The notes below the pieces were generated by a model. The model saw only the letters and a program-made list of their open reading frames with translations, was not told where the DNA came from and searched no databases. This document shows positions 40,765-53,853 of a stretch of 64,000 nucleotides of DNA, piece by piece. Numbering within the stretch: the stretch's first letter is position 1; each line of letters begins with the position of its first letter. Made by a program: the position numbers and the translations under genes. The DNA comes from Pithys albifrons albifrons (lineage: Eukaryota; Chordata; Aves; Passeriformes; Thamnophilidae): positions 31,094,865 through 31,158,864 of the forward strand of contig NC_092464.1 in NCBI RefSeq assembly GCF_047495875.1. Direction: 5' to 3'.

Positions 40765-40883
40765 GACTGTGATTATGCCAGCTGCCAACGAGTTTGATCC
40801 AGAGATTGTCCTGGTCTCAGCAGGATTTGATGCTGTGGAAGGCCATGACCCTCCACTGGGCGGGTACAAAGTCACAGCTAAAT
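40765..40883 (+). CDS. HDAC9: HDAC9 exon, third zinc ligand ([10 protein letters not shown]) segment
   Basis: This 119-nt exon begins with the G completing the split Arg codon. It encodes 39 residues from [20 protein letters not shown] to [11 protein letters not shown] and ends with a single T of the next codon (expected Cys). The acceptor is TTTTTTCACTCTACAG and the donor GTAGGT. In HDAC structures the Asp of GFDA is the third zinc ligand, and it is intact. [13 protein letters not shown] resembles HDAC9 and differs from HDAC4 (LGGYNLSAR). It follows the 34.9-kb intron. The downstream exon, which would carry the EGGHD motif, is not in the remaining 23 kb. Confidence 0.97.
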
Positions 40884-43800
40884 GTAGGTATCATCATGGG
40901 CACAGGGTTCTGAGTTGGTATTTTTTCTAGTTATGAACTTTATTATGCATCCTGTTTGCATCCATGTTTCTATTTTGTGAGATGACAGCTGTGTCATGGA
41001 GAGCAAGGATTGTCCATCAGTTAATACCCCAAGATGCCCATGGAAGCTGCAGCATTTGCCCCACTCACGGACAGGGTTGAAATGAAAATGTTAGCGTTTC
41101 TGACTCACTCCTTTCTGTTCCCCTTGGCATTTTTGTCTTGACTTTTTAAAGTATTACTTTTCTGGCATTCAAATAACATTTTAGAGGTTTCATGCTTTTC
41201 AATAGGCCCCATTTTCTAAAGACTGGGGTAAGTTATTTCTCTTTAAATATATATTGGAGATTTTAGATTTTGGAACCATAAATCTGATGTCATATTGGTC
41301 TTTAGTTATTGTAATCTTTTCAGCTCCATGGCATTGAATCTGACTTACAGCAGTGTTTAAGAAGGCCAAAGTTTTCTAAAAGATTACTCTGTTGGGTCTT
41401 AGTATTTGTATGTTCATTTTAGTCTTCCAAAATGCGTGTGTGTGGCAGCGATTTCACACTTTCTGAAAGACAAGTCTGTCTGACATCTCATATGTAGGAC
41501 CAAAATCACTAGTTCTTACAGGATGTTGTGGCCAAACTGATTCTGAGCCTGGTATGTTAAGCAAGGCTGGGTGATGTAGCAACACTCTGTACAGTGTAAT
41601 GTGCTGTAACATCACTATATAGCAATTGCTTTCCATGGGACAACACAAAATGTTTTCCCAAGAAGAGAGCAGTGCAATGGTCTACCCAAAGACACTTGCA
41701 CAGGTGCTAATGTGCAAGTGTGTTGAGGGAATATCCCTGTGGCTGCAAGTAAGATGTATTGAGTTTTAGTAGAGCTTTTCAGCTGAGTGCGGTGGTTACA
41801 CTAGAGAGTAAAGAAACAAAACAGACTGTGTGCATGTTTGATATAATTTCTATGTGTATTATGATTTTTAGTAAAACATAGGGCATGAAGAGGTAAAAAG
41901 TTTGCTCACTATTTTTTTCCGTGTGTGGTTCTTGGTTATAGGCACCATTCCATGAGCTTCTGTGGTAGGGAGATCTTTCAACAGGTACAGAATAGATATT
42001 TTGTTGACTACCATTGTGTAGCTCTCTGTATTTAACATTTGAGAAAGCCTTCTAAGTGTCCCTTAAGGATGCATGATGAACCAGTAAGATGCTTTAGCAT
42101 ACGTAATATGCTGGCATAGCAGCTTCAACAACTGTAGTAGAAAATGCAGCAAAGAAAAACTGTTTGATATTGAAATTGCTGTTAATTTTTATTAATGAGT
42201 TAATTAATTAACTCTTTGTAACTTTTTTTAGAAGCTGAAATCATAATAACTTTTTAAATATAAGAAGCTGCACATCTGCTGCTATGCATGTGTCTGTAAG
42301 CAAAAAAGGTGATTTACAGTAGGTGGCTCTTGTTTAAATTAAAGGAAAAGCCAAGATAGACCCAGATAATGATTGTGCACCTGAGGGATGAATAAAGCCT
42401 TTTGTACAGAGCCAAAGGAATTTATTCTTTCCCCAAAACAAAATTCTCCACATTCCACCATACCATTTTAGAACATAACATTCTATATGCGGTATGTAGA
42501 AAAATGAATAGTCTATTAAAAAAAAAATAAGGTCCAAACAGAAATTTTTGTATTAAAGGCTAAAAGTAGTTATTCATGCAAATTTTTAAAATAAATGGTT
42601 TTTAATATTTAGAATTTATGCCCCATAAAAGTAATTTGCAAAGTAAACTTTAACCCATAAATATTCTTTCTTTGTGAATCTTGAACACTTTGTGTACCCT
42701 TAATACATTGGATTTTCTAATTTCTATGACTTAATACAAACTTTACACTTATAAATTGGGGAGAGATTGACATCAAGGGAGAGAAGATGGGCCCTTGGTT
42801 ACTAACATTGCTGTTAATGTGAGCTAGGAAGCCTCTAGATGCCCGATAATGAAGTATTTATGTCTTTCCTTTAGAGTACAACCAAAAATTAAAAAAAATC
42901 AAATTAAGATGTATTAAACAATCAGCCTTCCCAATTAAAAACTGTAGGATGAAGATGACAGATTGGACTAAGTACAGCATTGCAGCAAACATATAGCAGG
43001 TGATTAGATACAGAAAAAGATGTTTTATTAAATCTGCATAGCTTGAGAAATATTTTATCTGCTTTAACCCAGAATTTAATTTTCTTGCTGTATTGACATA
43101 CAAACTTATTTTCTGAGCAGTTGCCACATCTGATTAGTAAGCAAACATATCAGCAACAAAATAATCATATGTTTTTGCAGCTAATTTTAAATCCATGGAT
43201 CTGATGTGAATGTCAATTTTTCTCACACTGAGGTGACTCTCAACTCATCTAGAAAGCTGCAGGGTGGAATCTGGCCAGCTGAGATCAGTGATGATAGCAG
43301 AGCTTGGAGATATTTCACTTGCTTAAATTATGTATAGTCATATTAAGTAATGAAGTAACTAAAGGTCTTTTTTCCATTGGGAGAAAAAGAGATAGTGTTT
43401 AAAAAATATTAGAATGGAATTTCTAATCTTTCCTGTCTTATTGCACTTTTCAAATAACTTGCTCTAAGTAAATCCGTTTCTCTAACTGCCTTTGCTATTT
43501 GTCCTTGTCTGTTGATTAGTTTTCACTAAACTAATGAATATTTAACTAACTTTCACCTGTCTGCAAAATAGCTTTGTTTGGTGCAAGGGAGAATTGAGAA
43601 TGAACATTAAATAAAACATTTGTTTCAATCCCAATTTCAAGAATTTCACAAGCACATTTTTCTTTATGTTGGCTCTTTGTGCCAATCCTCTTTCTTAATG
43701 AAGTGCTATACTTTCAAAAGATGCTTGTATATACCTAGGTACAAATACACATCTTGAAATATATACCCACCTCGTGTTCATAAACTTTGTGATGGATTTT

Positions 43801-46800
43801 ATCTTCTGTTAAGAAAACAAAAAAAGGGGCTTCAAAGACTTGATATGACTGGTGGCATATGGCGGAACTTGGTGCTGCTGGGAGGTTCTCAGCCCTTTGG
43901 TCCCAGTATATTCCTAATCTCTTAGAAAGGAAAGGCAAGCTTTATTGACAACACTGATATAAGACCACCTAGCATAATTAGAAACAGTAGGTATACTTTT
44001 GAATTCACAGTCACTTTGTCCTGAAGAAGGTCTTCCCCCCCAAAAAGTGGTTTGTGTCTGCAAAGCAGTTTGTTTTTCCAAATATACTTCTTGTCTGCTA
44101 CAAATATTATCTTTACTCACAGATATGGCCTTGCCTGTGTCATTGTGCACTAAGTTTAACATCAAAAAGGAAAGAAAAGAAAGTGAGACATCTGCCATAT
44201 TAAGCTTCTCCAGTACTCCTCTTGGTCCAGGGTCTTGCATCAGTTAAAGGTAGCAACTCTTGCTCAGGAGCTTCTCTAACTTCTGGTAGGTTCTGGCTCA
44301 GATTATCAGTAATATTCAAGCAACTTATGTCAGATTTCGCTTTCTGTGACCCTTCTGTTATGACTCAAGTTTAACTTCATTAGCTTTTGCAATGGCAAGT
44401 CCATCTTTATTACTGGCATGGTTCTGTCCATGTTGCTTGGCTTACTGGATCCCCAAGATGTAAGGCGGAGGTGGATGCAGCAGCAGAAGCACTCATGCAC
44501 AGTTCTCTTATGCAGAGTAACTATTGATGTCTCTGGGATCCCTTTGTTTAGATCAGTGACTCTAAGAGTCCTTTAATTTTGTTGTAAAATATAATCAGAT
44601 GAGAGGAAAACATGTCTTAGTTCCTGACTTGTCCAATAGTTTCTTTTTATTGCTAGAAATTTATTATTTTTTCAATAAGAAAGTACATAAAATATCAACA
44701 CAAAATATTATGTATTATAAAAACATAGTTTTATCAAATTCACTGTTTTCACAGGACTAATAAAAATTGTATTGACAATAAAATATAAAAAAATATTGAT
44801 AGAAGAAATAAAGGGAATAAAGGAATTTTATATTTAGAATAGTATGGAGATGCCTAAACAGTATTAATCTACTGTTTCCTGTTATCCTCATGATCCTTAG
44901 AGAGAACTACTAAAGATAGAGATTATACATTTTGTGCTTTATTTTACAGTTATTTTTTACATCATCTGCTAAAATCTATAGCATTATCACAGTATTTGAA
45001 TTTAATACAATGAACAAGTCTGAAGAATAGCTGCTAGATCTGGTAATAAATTTGCCAGTTGTTAGATCTTATAAGAGCACTGTTTTTAAACTTAGCTTTG
45101 CTGAATGAAGATCTTCATGTAACATTATTCTGAGGTGAAGTACTTTCTTTTTGTTTCATAGAGCAGCCCTTCGAATAATGCTTGCATTAAAGTCATTGAG
45201 ATTGCTTTTACTGTTTAAGTAAATATTCTGCGTAATTGTTCATTAAATGACAACCATTCAGTAAAAAGAATTAAGTAAATAGAAAAGTGTCAAGCGTGAA
45301 TGAAGGTTTTTTTCAAGGTACTTAACTTCCAGAAGCACTGTGTTTGTTAGGGGCTATGATGATTTACTGGAATTTTCTTGTTGTTTTACTCTCCTATTCC
45401 AAAGATGCTATTTGACACCAGAATAGAAAATAAAATCAGCAATTAGCGGTAGGAAAGGATACCACTATGGTCATTCAAAAAGTAAATGATATTTTGTCTG
45501 TTTGGATATTTGTCTGTTATGCCAAATTTGTCATGAAAAGTTGATCCAGTGTCTAGAATATAACTGACTCTACCTTAGCTGATTTGCAACTTTTAATGTT
45601 TTTATTTGAGAAAATTGCAAAAGCTCTCTTAACTTACCAAAAGATGCATTATGCTGTAATACACTCTATTCAAATGGGACCAATGGAAAAATGGCTTAAG
45701 TTATGAGCTGTTTCCCTCCACAGGGAGCCCAGGTTATTTCCAAATGATAAGTCGGCATAAGTGGTAGAAATTAATGCTTTAAAAATGCTGCTGGCTTACA
45801 TGTAGCCAACAGGTCTTCCATTGATGAACCTCTTCTCATGACTGGAACTGATATTTCTCAGAATACAAATAAGAGTGACCAGGTTGAACTTATATGCCTA
45901 TCCTATTTTTCTCTGCTTTGCCTTTCACATTTCAGTTCCAATTTCCCATGGGGAGTGATGATTTTTAATTAACAAGATCTCTAAACATAACATAAAATGC
46001 TATAAAAAGATAAAATACCTAGCACCTGGGCATGAGCAAATTCAGAAATAATGTGCACAGTTTTAATAAGAACATGACTGATTGCTGAAACAAATACTCT
46101 AATATGGTGTTAGCCATAACTGGAAGGCCTTAAATAAGACTTATCAATAGATGACATCCTTACAGTTAGATATGCCATAGCACACTCAGACATGAAAAAA
46201 AAAATTAAATCTCTCTTCAATGACCAGTGTTTTCTTGAGTTTCCACAACAGTCCTACTCTGTCTTGAAATTATTTTCCAGTTCTCACTATGTGTCATGTA
46301 TAGTATATATGTTAGAAACAGACCAAAGGGTAATACTCAAGCTGAATATCACTGATTTCAAATGCAGGACTACTCAGGGTCTAAGCCTGGTACTTCTGTT
46401 ATGTTTTAGAAAGGAAATTTCCCATGCCTCAGCTTCATTATTTCTAAACTATTCTATGTGACTATTCTGAGTGTTTCAAGTACTAAAAAGGACATATATG
46501 TTTGTTGGGTTGTTTGTTTTGTTCCTGGAATTACTTACTTTCTGAAGAAATCCCCAAATAATATTATAACTCTCTGCTGGACAGAACCTTGGACTGACTG
46601 TGAGTTGTTTAGGATAGAATGGTTGTAATGTCTTTGGGTAGAGACTACACTTTCCTGTGACTCTCTGAAAGACTTCTCTGACACTGAAAAAGAGTACTGA
46701 CTGGGACTAGTGGGGCTAATATAATATGTATATGTTAAAGGAAGGCAGGTAAAAGGATTCCTTGCAAACTGACAGCTGACTAAAGAGAATAATAGTTTTG

Positions 46801-49551
46801 ACTTGGTAGCTGTTTTAACAGTCCAAGTTTCCAAAAATAGCATCACAGGCTTTTATGATGCCATATCTAATCTCTTCATATGCAAGAAAATCTTTTTGAC
46901 ACAACTATCAGTGCAAGAAGCTGTATCTTGGTAAGTCTGGCACTGATGACCTGTGAGTACAGTTTCAGTAGCTGGTGTGAGCTGCTCCAGACAGCTCATG
47001 GTCATACGAAGGGGTGGTTGCACACTGCTTCCCCTTCGGAGTTGTCCATTGCTTACCTTGCACTGGCTCTTGTTCTTGTCAGATCTCTCTGTAAATACAT
47101 GCAGCATTAACTCATCAACACATCAGAAAACTCAGTCAAAAAAGTGGAGAGATTTCTGTTGGGCTCTGAAACTGAATCAGGTTATGGAGGGACCAATGTG
47201 TTCCACGGGCAGTAAAGAAAGAAAGAGATTGTGTAGGATACCTTTTGGTAGCAGAAAACCATTAAATTACCTCAATTGGCGCATATCTCTTCTGATCTGA
47301 ACTCTTCTGAGTTCAGAGATTTAATTTTGTCAACATAATTTGGTTATCTTTGTGGAACTCGAGGTGATAAGATGGTTATCCAAAAGGATAGATCTGGAGG
47401 TTTTGACTCAGATCTAATAGCATCGGAGATGGCTTGCAGCAATATCATTGTTATAGTTTTTCACAGAGGAGTCTTCTCATTCATACCAGAAATTTTATTC
47501 CTTTGGTGTCCTGAAAGCTACACAGTATCCAGTGACTGGCAGCAAGAAAATCTAGCATCAAAATTTTGGAAAGGAAAGTTTGGGGTTTTTCTGGGGTGAT
47601 TTCTTGAACACTATTTAAATGGTAGTTGGTGCAATACAACAAGCATAAAAATAGATGACAAATTCATTGGTGACCAACCCTCAGACATGATTAATTTCAT
47701 AGGATTTATTGGGAGAAGGAAAGCAGTTTGATTTCTTTTTCCTCTTAGCTCCCAGCATAGCATGCCCTGTGATTTGGACATGGCCATTGGATTGCCCAGC
47801 CTCACAAGTCAGATTATGCTGTCTTAACTCCTGCATTTGTACTCCTTAAATTTGCCCTTACAGTGCAAATATCTGTGAATTATTTGCCAGTAACTCCAGG
47901 ATCTGGTACATTGTTTTCATGTACACTACATTTACATTTATAAATATGAAATGTTGAAAATTTCAGAAATCCTGTTTGATGAGGAAAAGCAGTCTATTGG
48001 TTCCTGTGAAAGTTGAGCAGAGATTGGAATTCACTATATAAAATGAGTGACCTCTCAAGGACATAGCATAGTAAAAGGCAAAAGTGAAGATATAGGAGGA
48101 AAAGTTGAAAAGTTGAAGTCCCTTTTTTTTTTCCCATCATTTAAGGAAAGGATTTGTACTCATTCTAATGTATGTAATGTTTGGTTGAGAAATCTGCTTT
48201 CACATACTGCCAAGTAAGCATGTGTCAATGGCTTGGAATATGGATTTCAACCAAGAGGAAACAGATAGTGAATGATTCACCTCATTTACTGAGGCTAGGG
48301 AAGTCCTCATCTTTAGATTTTGGGACACTCAAGTCTAACTGGATATATGTTTAAAACACATCTGAAAGATTCAGAAATCTTAGCACTGATTTTGTTTTCA
48401 GTGACTGTCTGGCTAACTGGTGTATCTTTCAGAAAGAATCTACCTAAACAGAAAGTGAATGCAATTAGAAATATTAATAAATAAGTGCTGATTTGACCTG
48501 CTTTTTTCACTTAATCTTTCTTTCTGAAAATGAGCCAGGAGAGAACTTCCATTTTCCACTCCCACTCCTGCCTCACAAAGAGAAGATCTATCTGCTGGCT
48601 AGTTAACTAATTCATACAAGTGAAAAACCACCTGTGTACTGTGTTCAGATATACAGTGCTGATCTGTCTGCAGAATGCATCATGTGCCTGTGCTTTGATT
48701 TAGGGCAATAGCTGGGAACAGGGTAGAGGATAGATTAGAATGGGGGAAAAAAAGAGAATCTGCAGAAGCATTAAGAATTATTTTCCCTATTTGTCATCTT
48801 CCCTTATCTCTTCTTGTTATTTTTTCTTTCATACTACAGTAGTGACATTGGCTAATGGCAGTAACTGATGTGAAGGATACAAAAAAGGTAAAATTGGTGG
48901 CATCTTCTCTCTTCTTTAAAATTAAACTTATGAAATCTTTTTCTTTGTTGAAACCAAAATGGCTGTCATTTAGTAGAAGAAAGAAAATGGCAAAGTATTT
49001 TTTTGCTTAGGCAGTACTAATCTTGTCAGACTACAAATACAGCAAATTAAATATAAATTTTTGGGCTGTTTTGAAACTAATGGAGCTTGACACAGTGTTC
49101 AGCAACTTGCATTTGCCTTTTGCAGGATTGGGTCCCGAAAGAAAATTGTTGAAAGGCATCTCTAAATGTGGATTTCTCTATAACAAAGTGTCTGATCTTT
49201 TACAGCATCGCTGCATTGGGAATTAGGCTTGTCTTTGGGAATTTGTAAAGTCTTTAGTAGAAGAGCATGATTTATGTCTTAGAATTTAACTATTCTCTGT
49301 AATAAATAGAAATGCACCACAAGTATTTACTTGGTTGCACCATGGGAAAATTTTTTACATATTGTTCACAGCTTCAAAATGCTATAAAAGAAGGCATGTA
49401 ATTTGAAGACTGGACTATCCTTTGTGATTTCTAACCGATAGATTGATTAATATCTTTCAAAAGAGACAGCAGCCAAAATATTTACATCTCATTAGGCAGA
49501 GAAGAAGGGAGCACAGAGAGTTTTAATTATGAGCTTGCATGGTTCATTTCT

Positions 49552-50067
49552 TTGAGCTTCACATCCCTACTAGTTAAGGCAGACTGTAACTTTAAGACAT
49601 TATCTCTTGCCTGTGCAAATAAACAGACAGTTATGCTTTTTATGGTGGGTAGTTCTCAAACCAACAGGGGATTAGAAGATATGAGCTGGAGTTTGTGGTT
49701 CCCTGCTGAACTATCACGGGCTCCATGGATTCCTGTTCTGAATATTTCACAGAGCAAACACCTCTTATCTGAGGTGATATTCTCACACTGGCCTCTTGGC
49801 CATGGACTTCAAAAGCTGATCACAGGGAGGGCCAGAGAGGCAATAACCCTTAATATAACAGTCTCTCCTGATAGGGATAGGCAAGGTAAAGGTAAGGAGT
49901 CTCTGAAGTTTGTTCTTGTGTGTTTAGCCCCATGGGGTGATAAGGGGCCATCTGTTTTTTCGGTCTGCAAACTCATCTTTTTCACACTATCCCAGTTTCA
50001 AGTACAATTTTGGTCTGACTGGTATCAGCACAAGCCATTCCTCAGGAGACTTTCTTGGTATTTTTAG
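49552..50067 (+). other. Unassigned 171-codon open frame (probably chance)
   Basis: This is an ATG-initiated frame of 171 codons in the HDAC9 intron, without recognisable domain, signal peptide or flanking splice signals fitting HDAC9 phase. Its composition (Trp, Ser and Leu scattered, no repeats) gives no family hint. I could not rule out a decayed transposon piece. Most likely it is a chance frame in slightly GC-richer intron DNA. Confidence 0.12.
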
Positions 50068-51302
50068 CTTTGATCCCAGCAATTGTCTTGGTTGCTGTTG
50101 TGTTTGGGGTTGTTTTTACCCAAGGAAATATATAGAATAAAATTTAAAACACTAAGTTCAGGGTACTATTATCTTAAAGAAAATAAATTCTTAAAATAGG
50201 TCTTGAAACAGGTATGTTAATTACTTGTGGGTAAAGGAAAATTCTTGTTCTTACCAATGTGTTTAAACTCAAACCATCAATTACTAGTAGTAGTTTCAAA
50301 AAGTCATGTTATGTATCACCATACAGGATGCTTGCATCTTTATTAATTGTTCAAATGAAATGTCAGTACTACCAATTTGTAGAGGTTAGAAAGAACACTG
50401 CTTCACACCTCAAAAATACTTTAAGAGTTATTAAAATCCTACTTAGATTTATTTTTGTTGTAGAGCTCCCAGGACACAATTACTTTATATTTTAAGCTTT
50501 TCCCTGCACCATTTTTTTTATCAATGGAACAGTCAGATTCCATTACAATCTCCTGATTATAACAGCTTTAATGCAAACACTGAATACCATGAAATCTTCA
50601 GTAAAATGGTGCAAGTTGCCAACACTGGCACATAAAAAAATGAACCTATTACTTTATTTGTTGTTTTTGGGGGTGGTGGTGGTGGCTGTCTTTAAGGAAA
50701 TTTTCTTGCTTATATCAACTGATTGCTATAAAATTTCTGGAAATGCAAGAATGGAGTTTCTAATTCCCCAAGCTCTTATTCACTTTGAGCAATCCTGCTG
50801 ATTGAGACCACTTCACCAACCTCATTAAGATTTAGTAAAATAAGTAATGTTTACAGGATAGACTTTGCATTATAAATACTAATATGGTAGAAAAACATGC
50901 TAAAAACTGTTCAAAAGCATATTCACGTGAGAAAATTGATATTTAAGTACTTGCTGAAATTTTATAAAATTGACTTGTAAAGAAATAGGAGCAGTTCTAC
51001 TATAAAAGAAATCCATTTGAAATTAATTTAATAGTAATTTATTTACTTCAGATTCCTTCTGTTCTCCCCATCATCAATTATGATTCATATACACTAAAAT
51101 GGAGCAAGGGACAGATCTTAGAAGTTGTTCTTCTTTGGAAGAAGAGACTATAATTAGCTAAGTATTCAGAACAACAAAATATTGCTAGTTAATAAAAAGT
51201 CACTTCATAATTTTAGTTTATGATGGTAAACTAATTAAATATTTTAAATATTTGTTTCCTTTGATCCATATTATCCTTTTTCCTTAGATTTCTCTCATTT
51301 CT

Positions 51303-51410
51303 ATAAAATAAAATAAAATATAAAATAAAATAAAATATAAAATAAAATAAAAAGTAAAATAAAGTAAGAATAAAGTAAAATAAAATAAAGTAAAATAAAA
51401 TAAATAAAAT
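51303..51410 (+). repeat. (TAAAA)n AT-rich repeat
   Basis: About 108 bases of degenerate TAAAA pentamers are interrupted by occasional TATAA and AAAGTAA variants. Frames here (Tyr/Phe/Ile/Leu-rich on the minus strand) are repeat artefacts. Confidence 0.93.
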
Positions 51411-52106
51411 TTTCTCTTTTTTGATTTCTGGCACTGCATACTTTCAGATGCAGTTTGTTTGTGAGATCTGGTTTCTAAATGTTTTTTACTTACTTAAAAT
51501 GGATTAGTGTTATCCAAAAGCAAAATAAAACAAAGCTGTTCTATTTAATAGTGGAATGTATCCTTCAATACAGTATTGGTTTTTTAAATGTGCTGGCTTT
51601 CAAAATTATTTTCCTAATAAGATTAATTAACATCAGATATGAAAACAGTGATTTAGGTGTATGGAAAGATGATCACTCATACCTTGCCACATAATTTATG
51701 TTTTCATTTATGATTGTAATTTAGGCATATTGTGTATGCTCTTCTCCATCGTTTTCTTCATATTAAGCAAAGCTGAATTTTTGCAAATGATTAATTGTTT
51801 TGCATAGTATTTTTATGCTGCCAAAAAAATTATCAATTTAAAAGTTGATATATATGTATAAATGTAAATAAAAATTGGCATATCTTCACAAATTTGTTTT
51901 ATTTTGAAAATTTTCATGTATTTCTTTTTAAACTAAGGAGAAACAGAATTATTATTTGTTTCTGTTAAAAGGTTTATTTTCTCCAAAATAATGGAAAAAA
52001 TTAATGGTATATTTTCAGGTTTGGGTTTTGGTTTGGTTTGGTTATTTTTTTTTTTTAGAGAAGAGGTACTGACTGGTAACAAATCAAATCCAATTGTTAT
52101 TATTTG

Positions 52107-52164
52107 TATCTATTTTATTTCTATTGAATTTCTATTTTATTTCTATTTCTATTTATTTCTATCT
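52107..52164 (+). repeat. (TTTCTA)n degenerate hexamer repeat
   Basis: About 58 bases of TCTATTTTATTTC/TTTCTA words repeat with small variations. It is a pyrimidine/AT simple repeat and only the local pattern supports it. Confidence 0.85.
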
Positions 52165-53365
52165 GTAGTCTCAGGAATTCTTTATTTTCAGCTGAAAATT
52201 ATAGAAGCATTTTTATGGTTCCTACAGGAACAGCTCTGCAGTAAAGTAGTTTTTGAATATAACTACTCCGGTTACTGACAAATTTACCAGGAATCTCAAA
52301 ATATTTTGTCAACTTCAAAAGAGTTGCTTAATTATGTCCAATGTTTGAAATCATATTGCCACAGAAGAAAAAATGGTAAAGTGGATACCAGCATTGTTGA
52401 TACTTCAGAAGACAACATGAACAGGTTCCTTCTTCACTCATTCAAATATTTGAGTAAGCAACCTTCTTAAACCTGCATCAAGCCCAAGAAAAATCTGTTT
52501 ATCAAATGATAAGATGTATTTTCAAAACCTCTAATTCACTTAACAAATATATCAAAGGAATTCTTTATCAAAAATTCGTGATTTTTTTATGACCTTGTGA
52601 ACAAAAATTTATTGTTCTAGTGTACAACTGCATCAGTTGTAGCTTTGTAGAATATGTATGAAGACATTGCATATGTTCTGGACCACCTAATTTTTTATTT
52701 TTGTCCCTTTTTGAGTGCGTATACTCCCGCACACAGTACACACCTCTGTGAATTTCCCAGGATGCCTTTTGAGGAAAAACATCAAGGTCATGAGAGTGGA
52801 AGATCTTTAAGGGATGTGGAAAAAAAGTAGTAGTTCTGAAATAATTTTATCCACCAAGAGTTTCAGTCCTTCCTATTCATTGAGAATCACTAGAATTTTT
52901 TTTTCAAATCACATTACAAATTTTAAAATTGTCTAAATGGACACTGGTTTTATAATGTCTTATGATACTGATAGAGAGTAAAGAAGATTGCTTTAAAAAA
53001 CTCTTAAGAGAGTCTGCACAGTTTTAATAGCTTGAATGAAACAAAACACAAAATGGATGTATTTGTCCCCTTTGAACCTGAGGCATCACATTGACATGAA
53101 GCTACTGAATTCCCTGATTAGTTATGTGGTGCTGGACTGCCAGTGGCACTTAATGAAGAGAAGTTTTTATGTACTGCTTGCAAAAGAAAATTGGAAATTG
53201 AATTTGATCAAATTTAGTACTCTATCCCAGTCATAATAAAGCTGGGAAATCAAAAGAAGGGAAGAGAAGACTGATGAGAGAAAAGGAAAAAGGAAAGAGG
53301 AAAGGGGAAAGAAGAAAGAGGAAAAAGGTGATGCGAGGCAAGGGTAGGCGAGGGCAGGGCAGGGC

Positions 53366-53853
53366 GGGGAAGGGGAAGGGGAAGGGGAAGGGGAAGGGGA
53401 AGGGGAAGGGGAAGGGGAAGGGGAAGGGGAAGGGGAAGGGGAAGGGGAAGGGGGAGGGGGAGGGGAAGGGGGAGGAAAGAGGAAGGGAAGGAGGAGGAAA
53501 GAGGAAGGAAAGGGAAGGGAAGGGGAAGGAAGGGGAAGGAAGGGGAAGGGGGAGGGGGAGGGGGAGGGGGAGGGGGAGGGGGAGGGGGAGGGGGAGGGGG
53601 AGGGGGAGGGGAGGGGAGGGGAGGGGAGGGGAGGGGAGGGGAGGGGAGGGGAGGGGAGGGGAGGGGAGGGGAGGGGAGGGGAGGGAAGGGAAGGGAAGGG
53701 AAGGGAAGGGAAGGGAAGGGAAGGGAAGGGAAGGGAAGGGAAGGGAAGGGAAGGGAAGGGAAGGGAAGGGAAGGGAAGGGAAGGGAAGGGAAGGGAAGGG
53801 AAGGGAAGGGAAGGGAAGGGAAGGGAAGGGAAGGGAAGGGAAAAAAGAAAAGA
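53366..53853 (+). repeat. 488-bp uninterrupted polypurine tandem array
   Basis: Not one pyrimidine occurs on the + strand across this span. By eye the array has ordered blocks: about 14 units of GGGGAA (53366-53449), a mixed section of G/A words (53450-53547), about 10 units of GGGGGA (53548-53607), about 15 units of GGGGA (53608-53682) and about 32 units of GGGAA (53683-53842). Purine-rich flanks reach roughly 53240 and 53910. The G runs of three to five could form G-quadruplexes, and the mirror-symmetric purine strand could form triplex. The purine strand is the non-template strand of HDAC9, the orientation that favours R-loops. The long Gly/Glu/Arg/Lys and Pro/Ser/Leu/Phe frames over it (226 to 278 codons) are artefacts. 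Confidence 0.97.

Noticed and set aside
47009..47038. Small inverted repeat GAAGGGG ... CCCCTTC
   Set aside because: A 7-bp stem with a 16-base loop is common by chance and lies in unremarkable intron.
49552..50067. 171-codon frame as a possible gene
   Set aside because: No family match, no promoter or splice context; kept only as a low-confidence note.
51231..51434. Tyr/Phe/Ile-rich antisense frame
   Set aside because: Artefact of the TAAAA repeat.
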